Source: Burkholderiales bacterium
Lineage (GTDB): Bacteria; Pseudomonadota; Gammaproteobacteria; Burkholderiales; Burkholderiaceae_C
Assembly: GCA_026400105.1 (NCBI GenBank)
Contig: JAPLPQ010000086.1
Span: 1 to 60,228, forward strand
Direction: 5' to 3'
DNA: 60,228 nucleotides
The notes beneath the pieces were generated by a model that worked only from the letters and a program-made list of their open reading frames with translations, did no database searches and had not been told where the DNA came from. Numbering within the stretch: the first letter of the stretch is position 1; every line of letters starts with the position of its first letter. A program made the position numbers and the translations under genes. Shown here piece by piece: positions 12,777 through 24,550 of this stretch.

Positions 12777-14231
12777 CTACTTGCCGATGCAGAACGACGA
12801 GAAGATTACACCGAGCAGATCGTCCGAGCTGAAGGCACCCGTGATCTGGTTCAGCGCGTTCTGCGCCAGCCGCAGCTCCTCGGCCAGCAGGTCGAGCGCC
12901 TGCGCCTGCTGGGCCAGCAGCAGGTTGGCCACCTCGAGATGCTCGCCGACCTGGCGCAGCGCCTGCACATGGCGCTCACGCGCGATGTAGAGGCCCTCGC
13001 CGCCGCCTTGCCAGCCAGCGAGCTCGAGCAGACGCTGCCTGAGCGCGTCGAGGCCGTCGCCGGTCCTGGCCGACAGGCGCAGCTGCTCATGCGGCGCGTG
13101 CCCGGCCACGGGTTCCAGGCCTGCCGCCGCCAGCGGGGCCAGCGCCAGGCCGGCATCGGCCTTGTTCCAGACATCGATCACCGGCACCCGCGCCGGCAGC
13201 CGGGATTCGAGCGTGACGGCGATCTCGCGCTCGGCCGCGTCGTACTCGGGCTGGCCGATCCGGGTCAGGTCGTGCAGCAGCAGCACCGCGTCGGCGCCCT
13301 CGATCTGGCCCCAGGCGCGCGCAATGCCGATGCGCTCGACCTCGTCGATGCCCTCGCCCTCGCGCAGGCCGGCAGTGTCGATCACATGCAGCGGCACGCC
13401 ATCGATCTGGATCGTCTGCTGCACCACGTCGCGCGTGGTGCCGGCAATCGGCGTCACGATCGCGAGCTCGGCGCCGGCCAGCGCATTGAGCAGCGAGCTC
13501 TTGCCCGCATTGGGCTGGCCCGCGATCACGACCTTGATGCCCTCGCGCAGCAGCGCACCCTGGCGCGTGCGCTGCATGACCTGGCCCAGCCGCGCCTGCA
13601 GGCGGTCGAGCTGGCCCTGCGCATCGGCCTGCTGCAGGAAATCGATCTCCTCCTCGGGGAAGTCGAGCGTGGCCTCGACCAGCATGCGCAGATGGACCAG
13701 CGCCTCGCGCAGCTGGCCGACCTCGCGCGAGAACTCGCCCGCGAGCGAACGGCTGGCGCTGCGCGCGGCCGCCTCGGTGCTGGCGTCGATCAGGTCGGCA
13801 ATCGCCTCGGCCTGCGCCAGGTCGATCTTGTCGTTCAGGAAGGCCCGCTCGGTGAACTCGCCCGGTTGCGCCAGCCGCAGGCTGCTCAGGCGCGGCTGCT
13901 GCGTCGCCGGGTCGATCTCGGCGGCGGCGGCCAGGCAGCGCGCCAGCAGCAGCTGCAGCACCACTGGCCCGCCATGCGCCTGCAGCTCGAGCACGTCCTC
14001 GCCGGTGTAGGAATGCGGCGCCGGGAAGTACAGCGCGAGCCCATGGTCGATTGCGCCGCCATCGGCATCGCGCAGCGGGCCGTAGGTCGCCTCGCGCGCC
14101 TTGAGCGCCTTGCCGCAAAGCGCCTGCACCAGGCGGTCCAGGCCGCGGCCCGAGACGCGGACGATGCCGACGGCTCCGCGTCCCGGGGCGGTGGCAATGG
14201 CGACGATGGGGTCCTGGTGGCGCGACAGCAT
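12777..14231 (-). CDS. mnmE: tRNA uridine-5-carboxymethylaminomethyl modification GTPase MnmE
   Basis: MnmE works with MnmG to modify the wobble uridine (U34) of certain tRNAs. The 484-residue protein has the N-terminal folate-binding domain ([22 protein letters not shown]), a helical domain, and an inserted G domain (G1 [10 protein letters not shown]3 DTAGLRE; G4 NKAD). It ends with the obligatory C-terminal FCIGK, whose cysteine is essential. I chose the ATG at 14231 because the family N-terminus begins there. It is the last gene of the leftward rpmH-rnpA-yidD-yidC-mnmE series. Confidence 0.97.
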   Translation of the reverse strand: MLSRHQDPIVAIATAPGRGAVGIVRVSGRGLDRLVQALCGKALKAREATYGPLRDADGGAIDHGLALYFPAPHSYTGEDVLELQAHGGPVVLQLLLARCLAAAAEIDPATQQPRLSSLRLAQPGEFTERAFLNDKIDLAQAEAIADLIDASTEAAARSASRSLAGEFSREVGQLREALVHLRMLVEATLDFPEEEIDFLQQADAQGQLDRLQARLGQVMQRTRQGALLREGIKVVIAGQPNAGKSSLLNALAGAELAIVTPIAGTTRDVVQQTIQIDGVPLHVIDTAGLREGEGIDEVERIGIARAWGQIEGADAVLLLHDLTRIGQPEYDAAEREIAVTLESRLPARVPVIDVWNKADAGLALAPLAAAGLEPVAGHAPHEQLRLSARTGDGLDALRQRLLELAGWQGGGEGLYIARERHVQALRQVGEHLEVANLLLAQQAQALDLLAEELRLAQNALNQITGAFSSDDLLGVIFSSFCIGK

Positions 14232-14299
14232 GTGAGGAGTTTCGGACAAAAAGAGGACGGGGAGAAGGCGGCGCGGCTGGGCATCGCCCGCCGCCAATG

Positions 14300-14323
14300 A
14301 AAAAGGGCCGCTGTCGCGGCCCC
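14300..14323 (-). terminator. rho-independent terminator after yidC
   Basis: On the minus strand, GGGCCGC-GACA-GCGGCCC is followed by TTTTT. This is a perfect 7-bp GC stem with a tetraloop and U-tract, 17 bp past the yidC stop. mnmE therefore probably depends on read-through or its own promoter. Confidence 0.85.
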
Positions 14324-14339
14324 TCGGGGAATCGGCCGA

Positions 14340-16022
14340 TCAGGCCTTCTTGAACAGCTGGGTCGGCAGCGTGATCTTCAGCGGCACGCCCATGCGGCGG
14401 TTGATATGCGCCTGCTGCAGGATGGTCAGCGTGTTGTTGGTGATCCAGTACAGCACCAGACCGGCCGGGAAGCTGAAGAACATGACCGAGAACACCAGCG
14501 GCATGATCCACATCATCTTGGCCTGCATCGGGTCCGGCGGCAGCGGGTTCAGCGAGGTCTGGACAATCGTGGTCAGCGTCAGCACCACCGGCAGGATGTA
14601 GAACGGATCCTTGGACGACAGGTCGGTGATCCAGCCCAGCCAGGGTGCATTGCGCATCTCGACGCTGGCCAGCAGCACGGTGTAGAGCGCAATGAAGACC
14701 GGGATCTGGATCACGATCGGCAGGCAGCCACCGAGCGGGTTGACCTTTTCCTCGCGGTAGATGCGCATCATCTCCTGCTGCATCTGCTGCGGCTTGTCCT
14801 TCAGGCGCTCGCGCATTTCCTGGATGCGCGGGTTGACCGCCTTCATCTTGGCCATGCTGCGGTAGGCATTGGCGTTGAGCCAGTAGAAAGCGGCCTTGAT
14901 CACGACCACCAGCAGCACGATCGCCCAGCCCCAGTTGCGCACGATGCTATGGATCTTTTCGAGCAGCCAGTAGAGCGGCTTGGCGACGATGGTCGTCCAG
15001 CCGTAGTCCTTGACCAGCTCCAGGCCGGGGGCCAGCTGCTCGAGCACCTTCTCTTCCTGCGGACCGACGAACAGGCGGGCCTCGACGGCCTTGCTCTGGC
15101 CGGGCGCGATCGCGCCGAGCTCGATCTTCTGGCCGGCACGATACAGGGTGCCGCCCGGCACCTTCTCGGCATAGTTCTCGCGCGCGATGCCCGCGCCGAG
15201 CAGCCAGGCGCTGGCGAAATGGTGCTGCACCATCGCGACATAGCCATCGTTGGCGTTCTTGCTGAAGTCGGCCTTGTTCTTGTCGATGTCCTCGAACTTG
15301 ATCTTCTGGAACTTGGCGGCGTCGCTGTAGATGGCCGGACCGGTGAAGGTCGAGGCGAAGGGCACGCCGCTGTCCTTGGTCATGCCGTCGCGCACCAGTT
15401 GCAGATAGAGCGAGGGCGAGACCGGAGCGCTGCCCTGGTTGATCACCTCATGCTTGACCGCGATGTCGTAGGCGCCACGCTTGAGCGTGTAGGTCTTGGC
15501 CAGCACCACGCCGCCGACCGGGGCCGACTCGAAGCGCAGGCTCAGGCTGTCCTGACCCTCGGCCAGGTCGCGGGCCTGACCGACCAGGCGCATCGCCACC
15601 TTGTGGTTGGGCAGCGCGGCGCTGCCGAGCAGACCGGTCTGTGCCACATAGGTGTGCTGATCGGTCTGCTGCAGCAGGCGCACCGGATCGGACTGGCCGG
15701 TCGTGGTGTGGTGCTTGAGCAGATCAACGCCGATCAGGGAGCCGCCTTCGCTGTCGAAGCTCAGCTTGAGCAGGTCGGTGCTCACGACATAGGTCTGGCG
15801 CGGAATTGCGGGCGCGGCGGCGGCGTCAGCCACTGCGGGAGCCGCACCGGGCAGGGCCGCGACCGGCTGGGCGCCGGTTGCCGGCGCGCTGACGGCCGGC
15901 TTGTCCTGCGGCGCCGGGAAGAAGGTCTTGGGTCGGCCGTTGTGAACCTGCCACGCATCCCAGAGCAGGACCAGGGAAAAGGCGAATATCACCCAGAGTA
16001 TGGATCGGCGGATGTCACTCAT
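14340..16022 (-). CDS. yidC: membrane protein insertase YidC
   Basis: YidC inserts and folds inner-membrane proteins, alone or with SecYEG. The 560-residue Gram-negative form has TM1 (residues 7-25), a Pro/Ala linker, a large periplasmic beta-domain (about 75-330), and the conserved five-helix core (YWLLEKIHSIVRNWGWAIVL...NPLGGCLPIVIQIPVFIALY...FSFPAGLVLYWITNN). The start at 16022 overlaps the yidD stop by 8 bp, as expected for this operon. A strong terminator follows. Confidence 0.97.
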   Translation of the reverse strand: MSDIRRSILWVIFAFSLVLLWDAWQVHNGRPKTFFPAPQDKPAVSAPATGAQPVAALPGAAPAVADAAAAPAIPRQTYVVSTDLLKLSFDSEGGSLIGVDLLKHHTTTGQSDPVRLLQQTDQHTYVAQTGLLGSAALPNHKVAMRLVGQARDLAEGQDSLSLRFESAPVGGVVLAKTYTLKRGAYDIAVKHEVINQGSAPVSPSLYLQLVRDGMTKDSGVPFASTFTGPAIYSDAAKFQKIKFEDIDKNKADFSKNANDGYVAMVQHHFASAWLLGAGIARENYAEKVPGGTLYRAGQKIELGAIAPGQSKAVEARLFVGPQEEKVLEQLAPGLELVKDYGWTTIVAKPLYWLLEKIHSIVRNWGWAIVLLVVVIKAAFYWLNANAYRSMAKMKAVNPRIQEMRERLKDKPQQMQQEMMRIYREEKVNPLGGCLPIVIQIPVFIALYTVLLASVEMRNAPWLGWITDLSSKDPFYILPVVLTLTTIVQTSLNPLPPDPMQAKMMWIMPLVFSVMFFSFPAGLVLYWITNNTLTILQQAHINRRMGVPLKITLPTQLFKKA

Positions 16023-16305
16023 GACGGGTCGTTTCCGTAGGGTCGGTAATGAGGCGGGAAAACAGGCGCGAGGCCCGCTCGGGCACGGGGTCGCAGCCGC
16101 CGGCACACCAAGGATGACAGCGGCCCAAGCGCTTGAGCGTAAGCCAGGAGCCTAACACCGCACCGTGATGCTCGAGCGCCTGCAGCGAGTAAGCGGAGCA
16201 AGTCGGTTCGAAACGGCAGCCCGAACCGACCCAGGGGCTCAGCAGCAGCCGGTAGGCCCTGACCAGGGCCATCAGGCCATGCCGGGGCAGGTCAGGCAGC
16301 GGCAT
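16015..16305 (-). CDS. yidD: membrane protein insertion efficiency factor YidD
   Basis: This 96-residue protein assists YidC-dependent membrane insertion. The signature is intact: LVRAYRLLLSPWVGSGCRFEPTCSAYSLQAL...LKRLGRCHPWCAGGCDPVP, with the conserved cysteines. An N-terminal amphipathic helix would sit on the membrane. The start overlaps the rnpA end by 14 bp and the stop overlaps the yidC start by 8 bp, so the order rnpA-yidD-yidC is translationally tight. Confidence 0.95.
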   Translation of the reverse strand: MPLPDLPRHGLMALVRAYRLLLSPWVGSGCRFEPTCSAYSLQALEHHGAVLGSWLTLKRLGRCHPWCAGGCDPVPERASRLFSRLITDPTETTRHE

Positions 16306-16768
16306 CGTCAGCCTGGGGTGCCGGGGCTGGGGGCGCAGCGACAACCGGCGCCCACTGACGCCTGGCCAGCCGTTCGCCGAGCAGCAGCAGCAGTTCGGCG
16401 CGTGCCTCGCGCTTGAGCGCGTCGGAGGTCGCGCTCGGGAAATCGTCACGCGAAAAACCGCTGCGCAGCCGCACCACCATCGGGAGTTGCGGCAAGCCAG
16501 CGGTCAATTCCCGCGCCACGGCATAAATCTGCCGGCGCAGGGTATTTCGGGTCACGGCGCGACGCGCCCAGCGTTTGGGAACGAGTACACCCAGCCAGGC
16601 ACCTCCACCCGGAAACAAGTCCGGTACACCGCCCGGCTCATGGCTTTTGGCCATGTGGAGCGCGAAATGCACCGTCTTGGCCACGGGAGGGCCGGACGAC
16701 ATCACCGCGTCGAACTGGGCGCGCTGAAGGATGCGTTGCGTGGACACAGGGGTCGGCAGGACCGACAC
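16292..16768 (-). CDS. rnpA: ribonuclease P protein component
   Basis: RnpA is the protein subunit of RNase P, which matures tRNA 5' ends with the M1 RNA. The basic-motif helix is present (WARRAVTRNTLRRQIYAVAR), preceded by LGVLVPKRWA. The protein (158 residues from the GTG at 16768) has a proline/alanine-rich C-terminal extension unlike short RnpA proteins. A second GTG seven codons downstream (in TPVSTQRILQRAQFDAV) could be the true start, since the family usually begins at QRIL-type sequence. It is 21 bp from rpmH. Confidence 0.93.
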   Translation of the reverse strand: MSVLPTPVSTQRILQRAQFDAVMSSGPPVAKTVHFALHMAKSHEPGGVPDLFPGGGAWLGVLVPKRWARRAVTRNTLRRQIYAVARELTAGLPQLPMVVRLRSGFSRDDFPSATSDALKREARAELLLLLGERLARRQWAPVVAAPPAPAPQADDAAA

Positions 16769-16789
16769 GGCGCGCCGGGACGCCGGAGC

Positions 16790-16924
16790 TTAGACGCCCA
16801 GGCGCTTGCGGCCCTTGGCGCGGCGAGCGTTCAGGACGGCGCGGCCGCCCTTGGTGGCCATGCGGACCAGGAAGCCGTGGGTACGTGCGCGCTTGATTTT
16901 GGAAGGCTGATAGGTGCGTTTCAT
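16790..16924 (-). CDS. rpmH: 50S ribosomal protein L34
   Basis: This 44-residue ribosomal protein starts [20 protein letters not shown] and ends [11 protein letters not shown]. It contains the invariant MKRTYQPS and HGFLVRM segments and has standard length. It heads the leftward rnpA-yidD-yidC series and is divergent from dnaA. Confidence 0.98.
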   Translation of the reverse strand: MKRTYQPSKIKRARTHGFLVRMATKGGRAVLNARRAKGRKRLGV

Positions 16925-17077
16925 GATGGGTTCCTGTCGGGCGCACCGCTGTCAGCACGCCGGGTTGAAATTTGACGGTATCGGGAAAACCCATGATTAT
17001 CACAAAAAACGGCCCGAAAGACAAACCTTGTTTCGCATGGACCGCTTCGGAGCGGCGGCCGGAGCGGTTTTCCAGCT

Positions 17078-17154
17078 TGTGGATAACTCGCCGATAGCAC
17101 TACAATCACTACCCCGGCGACCCGCGCGCCGCAGTTTTCCCGTGTTTTTCCACA
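17078..17154. promoter_or_regulatory. DnaA boxes in the dnaA promoter region
   Basis: One perfect DnaA box in reverse orientation (TGTGGATAA, 17078-17086) and one imperfect box (TTTTCCACA, 17146-17154) lie in the 246-bp rpmH-dnaA spacer. They fit DnaA autoregulation of dnaA. I see no AT-rich unwinding element or TAG/CTA trinucleotide run beside them, so this spacer alone is a weak origin candidate. Confidence 0.65.
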
Positions 17155-17170
17155 CCCTCCCCCCTTGCCC

Positions 17171-18574
17171 ATGAGCCAACCCAGCCTGTTGCCCGATGCG
17201 TCCGACCTGTGGCAAGCGTGCACCGAGCGGCTGGCGCAGGAGATCCCCGAACAGCAGTTCAACACCTGGATCCGCCCGCTGCTGGCGCGCGTGTCCGAAA
17301 GCGGTGACCGGGTCACGCTGGCCGTGGCCAACCGCTTCAAGATGGACTGGATCCGCGCCCAGTACGCCGGCAAGATCAGCGCCGCGCTGGAAGCCGTGGC
17401 CGGGCGCCAGGTGATGCTCGAGCTCACGCTGGCACCGCGCGAGCCGGCCCAGCGCACCAGCATGCCAGCGCAGCGCAGCGCACATATGTATCAGCCGCCG
17501 GTGTTCGCCGAACTGCCTGACAGTCCGGTGCCGGAACCCAAGGTCGATACGCACAAGCACCGCCTGAACAACGCGCTGACCTTCGCAACCCTGGTCGAGG
17601 GCTCGGCCAACCGGATGGCGCGCGCTGCCGCGATGCATGTCGCGCACAACCCGGGCCAGCTCTACAACCCGCTGTTCATCTATGGCGGCGTGGGCTTGGG
17701 CAAGACCCACCTGATGCACGCGATCGGCAACCAGCTGCTGGCCGACAAGCCCGGTGCCAAGGCGCTCTATATCCACGCCGAGCAGTTCGTGACCGACGTG
17801 GTCAAGTCCTACCAGAAGAAGACCTTCGACGAGTTCAAGGAACGCTACCACTCGCTCGACCTGCTGCTGATCGATGACGTGCAGTTCTTCGCCAACAAGG
17901 AACGCACGCAGGAGGAGTTCTTCAACGCCTTCGAGGCGCTGCTGACCAAGAAGAGCCATATCGTGATGACCAGCGACACCTATCCCAAGGGCCTGGCCGA
18001 CATCCACGAACGCCTGGTCTCGCGCTTCGACTCCGGCCTGACGGTCGCGATCGAACCGCCCGAGCTCGAGATGCGGGTCGCGATCCTGATCAGCAAGGCC
18101 GAGTCCGAGGGCGCCTCGATGCCCGAGGACGTCGCCTTCTTCGTCGCCAAGAACGTGCGCTCCAACGTGCGCGAGCTCGAAGGCGCGCTGCGCAAGATCC
18201 TGGCCTACTCGCGCTTCAACCAGAAGGAAGTCTCGATCCAGCTCGCGCGCGACGCGCTGAAGGACCTGCTGTCGATCCAGAATCGCCAGATCAGCGTCGA
18301 GAACATCCAGAAGACCGTCGCCGACTTCTACAAGATCAAGATCGCCGACATGTACTCGAAGAAGCGGCCGGCCAACATCGCGCGGCCGCGCCAGATCGCG
18401 ATGTTCCTGGCCAAGGAACTGACGCAGAAGAGCCTGCCCGAGATCGGCGAGCTGTTCGGCGGTCGCGACCACACCACGGTGCTGCATGCGGTGCGCAAGA
18501 TCGCCGCCGAGCGCCAGACCGTCAGCGAGCTCAATCAGCAGCTGCATGTACTCGAACAGACCCTCAAGGGCTGA
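17171..18574 (+). CDS. dnaA: chromosomal replication initiator DnaA
   Basis: DnaA binds DnaA boxes at oriC and opens the duplex. The 467-residue protein has domain I (residues 1-90; WIRPLLARV), a short linker, AAA+ domain III (Walker [11 protein letters not shown]; Walker [11 protein letters not shown]; sensor region VSRFDSG), and DNA-binding domain IV with the signature [16 protein letters not shown] chose the ATG at 17171; a TTG two codons earlier is open but less likely. dnaN follows after 56 bp. Confidence 0.99.
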   Translation: MSQPSLLPDASDLWQACTERLAQEIPEQQFNTWIRPLLARVSESGDRVTLAVANRFKMDWIRAQYAGKISAALEAVAGRQVMLELTLAPREPAQRTSMPAQRSAHMYQPPVFAELPDSPVPEPKVDTHKHRLNNALTFATLVEGSANRMARAAAMHVAHNPGQLYNPLFIYGGVGLGKTHLMHAIGNQLLADKPGAKALYIHAEQFVTDVVKSYQKKTFDEFKERYHSLDLLLIDDVQFFANKERTQEEFFNAFEALLTKKSHIVMTSDTYPKGLADIHERLVSRFDSGLTVAIEPPELEMRVAILISKAESEGASMPEDVAFFVAKNVRSNVRELEGALRKILAYSRFNQKEVSIQLARDALKDLLSIQNRQISVENIQKTVADFYKIKIADMYSKKRPANIARPRQIAMFLAKELTQKSLPEIGELFGGRDHTTVLHAVRKIAAERQTVSELNQQLHVLEQTLKG

Positions 18575-18630
18575 GCCGGATCGCTTAAGCTAGGCCCAGA
18601 CCCATACGGAAACAGAAGAAAGCCCTGAAC

Positions 18631-19737
18631 ATGATCGTCTTCCAGTCGACCCAGGACAAAGTGCTGGCCGCCCTGCAATCGGTGGCGGGCATCGTCGAAC
18701 GCCGCCACACCCTGCCGGTGCTGGCCAACGTGCTGATCCGCAAGACCGCCGGCGAGGTGCAACTGACCACCTCCGACCTCGAGATCCAGATCCGGACCCA
18801 GGTCGACCTCGGCGGCGAGGACGCCGCCTTCGCGACCACGGTCGGCGCGCGCAAGCTGATCGACATCCTGCGCACCCTGCCGTCCGACCAGCTCGTGAGC
18901 CTGGAATCGGCGCAGAACAAGCTGATCCTCAAGGGCGGCAAGTCCAAGTTCACGCTGCAGACGCTGCCGGCCGATGACTTCCCGCTGGTGCAGGAAGCGC
19001 CCAGCTTCGGCCCCGCCTTCAGCGTGCCGCAGAAGACGCTCAAGAGCCTGCTGAACCAGGTCAGCTTCTCGATGGCGGTGCACGACATCCGCTACTACCT
19101 CAACGGCATCCTGTTCGTCGCCGAAGGCAAGAAGCTGAGTCTGGTCGCGACCGACGGCCACCGGCTGGCATTCGCCAGCGCCGAGCTCGACGTCGAAGTG
19201 CCCAAGCAGGAAGTCATCCTGCCGCGCAAGACCGTGCTCGAGCTGCAGCGCCTGCTGTCGGACAAGGACGGCGCGATCGAGCTGCAGTTCGCCGCCAACC
19301 AGGCGCGCTTCCGCTTCGAGGGCATGGAGTTCGTCACCAAGCTGGTCGAGGGCAAGTTCCCTGACTACAACCGCGTGATCCCGCGCAACCACCCCAACAT
19401 CGTGATCCTGGGCCGCACTGCGCTGCTGGCCGCGCTGCAGCGCGCCGCGATCATGACGAGCGAGAAGTTCAAGGGCGTGCGCCTGAACCTCGAGCGCGGC
19501 AGCCTGCGCGTGGCCGCCAACAACGCCGACCAGGAAGAGGCCGTCGATGAACTCGACATCCAGTACGACGGCAGCGCGATCGAGATCGGCTTCAACGTCA
19601 GCTACCTGATCGACGCCCTGTCCAACATGAGCCAGGACATGGTCAGGCTGGAACTCAACGACGGCAACAGCTCGGCGCTGCTGACCATCCCCGACAACGA
19701 ACACTTCAAGTATGTCGTGATGCCCATGCGCATCTGA
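18631..19737 (+). CDS. dnaN: DNA polymerase III beta subunit (sliding clamp)
   Basis: The 368-residue clamp encircles DNA and tethers polymerase III. The three-fold repeat architecture is visible from the start (VFQSTQDKVLAALQSVAGIVERRHTLPVLANVL), through ATDGHRLAF, to the canonical end EHFKYVVMPMRI, where the C-terminal residues form part of the binding cleft. Length matches the family (about 366-370). It lies in the dnaA-dnaN-gyrB series and is followed by a small terminator-like hairpin. Confidence 0.99.
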   Translation: MIVFQSTQDKVLAALQSVAGIVERRHTLPVLANVLIRKTAGEVQLTTSDLEIQIRTQVDLGGEDAAFATTVGARKLIDILRTLPSDQLVSLESAQNKLILKGGKSKFTLQTLPADDFPLVQEAPSFGPAFSVPQKTLKSLLNQVSFSMAVHDIRYYLNGILFVAEGKKLSLVATDGHRLAFASAELDVEVPKQEVILPRKTVLELQRLLSDKDGAIELQFAANQARFRFEGMEFVTKLVEGKFPDYNRVIPRNHPNIVILGRTALLAALQRAAIMTSEKFKGVRLNLERGSLRVAANNADQEEAVDELDIQYDGSAIEIGFNVSYLIDALSNMSQDMVRLELNDGNSSALLTIPDNEHFKYVVMPMRI

Positions 19738-19766
19738 GGCGGACTAGCAGGCAGACCTGCCCCTAG

Positions 19767-22460
<2,694 letters not shown>

Positions 22461-22491
22461 TCGTCAAAAAACAAATAAATCTGCGAAACTG

Positions 22492-22526
22492 ATGCCCATG
22501 AGCTTCCAAGCTCATGGGCATTTTTC
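22492..22526 (+). terminator. rho-independent terminator of gyrB
   Basis: A perfect 14-bp stem has arms ATGCCCATGAGCTT (22492-22505) and AAGCTCATGGGCAT (22508-22521). A two-base loop and TTTTTC follow. It lies 31 bp past the gyrB stop and is the clearest terminator in the window. Confidence 0.92.
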
Positions 22527-22658
22527 TTGATTGACTTCTGGCACGACCCGCCTCCAAACTACCCTCCGGTAAATTCCAGGAAAGTCATGCGGGTTCCCGC
22601 CTCAGAGTTGCCGCCTGGCCATTCGTCGGCTGGTAGTTGATCCAACAGGGAGAACATC

Positions 22659-23144
22659 ATGCGTTTTTTCACCATCGCCGGGCTGATCACGGCCCTGCTT
22701 GTTTCCGGCTGTGCCGTGACTCAGCCCCCCAAGGCCGAGGAGGACCATTCCGCGCTCCAACCGGAAGGCAATGCTCCCACCACGGTCGCCATCCAGGCCG
22801 CGCCCATGCAGACGCCCACCCCTGAGGCGTTCAATCGCCAGCTGCAGGCCATGAAGGCGGTGCACCAGAAGATACAGGCCGCCAGGACTCCGGCCAAGCG
22901 TGCGGCGCTCTTGGACGAGCAGATGAAGCTGATGCAGTCGGGCATGACCATGATGGCTCAGATGCGCGGTGCGGCTCCAGCAGGTGCCGAGGGGATACCG
23001 GCGATGGGCGACATGATGGGCATGTACCTGCAGATGGAGCGACGCATGGCCATGACGGAACAGATGGTGCAGATGATGGTGGACCGACTGCCCGCCCCCG
23101 CCCCCGCACCCGCAGGCGCCAAGCGCCCGAAAATCCCGAAGTGA
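22659..23144 (+). CDS. small methionine-rich lipoprotein, function unknown
   Basis: This 161-residue protein begins with a lipoprotein signal peptide (MRFFTIAGLITALLVSGC, lipobox LVSGC, lipidated Cys18). The mature chain has a Pro/Ala-rich spacer, a helical middle (NRQLQAMKAVHQKIQAARTP), an exceptionally methionine-rich segment (MKLMQSGMTMMAQMRGA; MGDMMGMYLQMERRMAMTEQMVQMMV), and a proline-rich end. Methionine-rich periplasmic proteins sometimes bind copper(I), but that is inference. GGGAGA precedes the ATG at good spacing. I recognise no named family. Confidence 0.8.
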   Translation: MRFFTIAGLITALLVSGCAVTQPPKAEEDHSALQPEGNAPTTVAIQAAPMQTPTPEAFNRQLQAMKAVHQKIQAARTPAKRAALLDEQMKLMQSGMTMMAQMRGAAPAGAEGIPAMGDMMGMYLQMERRMAMTEQMVQMMVDRLPAPAPAPAGAKRPKIPK

Positions 23145-23293
23145 CACGCCGAGCTCCAACCCTGGGCCGTATTTCCCGACACTGCCTGGCATCCCGCGCC
23201 CGCATCTGTAAGACCCCGGCAATCCCCGGCGCATAGCATGTGGTTCACCTTGCGCATTTAGACGCAGGGCATTTCTTCAAAAAAGAGGCAGAC

Positions 23294-24478
23294 ATGAATC
23301 AGCGTGACGTGGTGGTACTCAGTGCGGTGCGGTCGGCGGTTGGCACTTTTGGCGGCGCCCTGGCGGAGATCGAACCGGCGGAACTGGCCGGCAGCGTGAT
23401 GAAGGCGGCGGTCGAGCGCTCCGGCGTCGACCCGCTGGCGATCAACTACGTGACGGTGGGCAACACGATCCCGACCGAAAGCCGCTTTGCCTATGTGGCG
23501 CGCGTCGCCTCGATCCAGGCCGGCCTGCCGATGGACTCGGTGGCGATGTCGGTCAACCGGCTCTGCTCGTCCGGGCTGCAGGGCATCGTGACGACGGCGC
23601 AGAACATCCTGCTCGGTGACTGCGACTACGGCATCGGCGGCGGCGTCGAGGTGATGAGCCGCGGCGGCTACCTGTCGGCGGCGATGCGCAACGGCGCCCG
23701 CATGGGCAACACCCAGCTGATCGACACCATGGTCGCCACCTTGACCGATCCGTTTGGCGTCGGCCACATGGGCATCACGGCCGAGAACCTGGTCAGCAAA
23801 TGGGGCATCACGCGCGATGAGCAGGATGCGCTGGCGGTCGAGTCGCACCGGCGCGCCGCCGCCGCGATCGCCGAAGGCCGCTTCCAGTCGCAGATCGTGC
23901 CGATCGTCCGGCAGACGCGCAAGGGCGACGTCGTGTTCGACACCGACGAGCATGTGAAGCCTGCCACCACGCTCGAGTCGCTCGGCAAGATGAAGCCGGC
24001 GTTCAAGAAGGACGGTTCGGTCACCGCCGGCAACGCCTCGGGCATCAACGACGGCGCCGCCTTCTTCGTGCTGGCCGACGCCGCGGTTGCCGCCGCCCAT
24101 GGCCACCAGCCGATCGCCCGCCTCGCCTCCTACGCGGTGGCTGGCGTGCCGAACGATGTCATGGGCGAGGGCCCGATCCCGGCCACCCGGCTCGCGCTCA
24201 AGAAGGCCGGCCTGACGCTGGACCAGATCGACGTGATCGAGAGCAACGAGGCCTTCGCGGCGCAGGCGATCGCGGTCTCGCGCGGCCTCGGCCTCGACCC
24301 GAGCAAGACCAACGTCAACGGCGGCGCGATCGCGCTCGGCCATCCGATCGGTGCCTCGGGTGCGGTGATCGCGACCAAGGCGCTGTACGAGCTGCAGCGC
24401 ACTGGCGGCCGTTACGCGCTGGTGACGATGTGCATCGGCGGCGGCCAGGGTATCGCCGCCGTGTTCGAACGGCTCTAA
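23294..24478 (+). CDS. acetyl-CoA acyltransferase / beta-ketothiolase (BktB-like)
   Basis: This 394-residue thiolase would condense or cleave acyl-CoAs, for example making beta-ketoacyl-CoA for polyhydroxyalkanoate synthesis or finishing beta-oxidation. The nucleophilic cysteine is C91 (NRLCSSGLQ). The catalytic histidine lies in GGAIALGHPIGASGA, and the second cysteine in TMCIGGGQG. The sequence pattern (VVVLSAVRSAVGTFGG; AGNASGINDGAA) resembles BktB-type broad-range ketothiolases of Burkholderiales. AAAGAGGCAG precedes the ATG at 23294. The phasin gene at 36.5 kb shows the strain handles polyhydroxyalkanoate, which fits. Confidence 0.92.
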   Translation: MNQRDVVVLSAVRSAVGTFGGALAEIEPAELAGSVMKAAVERSGVDPLAINYVTVGNTIPTESRFAYVARVASIQAGLPMDSVAMSVNRLCSSGLQGIVTTAQNILLGDCDYGIGGGVEVMSRGGYLSAAMRNGARMGNTQLIDTMVATLTDPFGVGHMGITAENLVSKWGITRDEQDALAVESHRRAAAAIAEGRFQSQIVPIVRQTRKGDVVFDTDEHVKPATTLESLGKMKPAFKKDGSVTAGNASGINDGAAFFVLADAAVAAAHGHQPIARLASYAVAGVPNDVMGEGPIPATRLALKKAGLTLDQIDVIESNEAFAAQAIAVSRGLGLDPSKTNVNGGAIALGHPIGASGAVIATKALYELQRTGGRYALVTMCIGGGQGIAAVFERL

Positions 24479-24550
24479 GCTGTCCCCCCAGGCGCCGCCT
24501 GCCATGAGCGGCAGCAGCGGCGCCGGCATCACGCTCACGAGGGGGACCGC

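Noticed and set aside
16925..17170. oriC in the rpmH-dnaA spacer
   Set aside because: Only one perfect and one weak DnaA box, no AT-rich unwinding stretch and no trinucleotide run. It is kept only as a dnaA control region; GC skew could reverse this.
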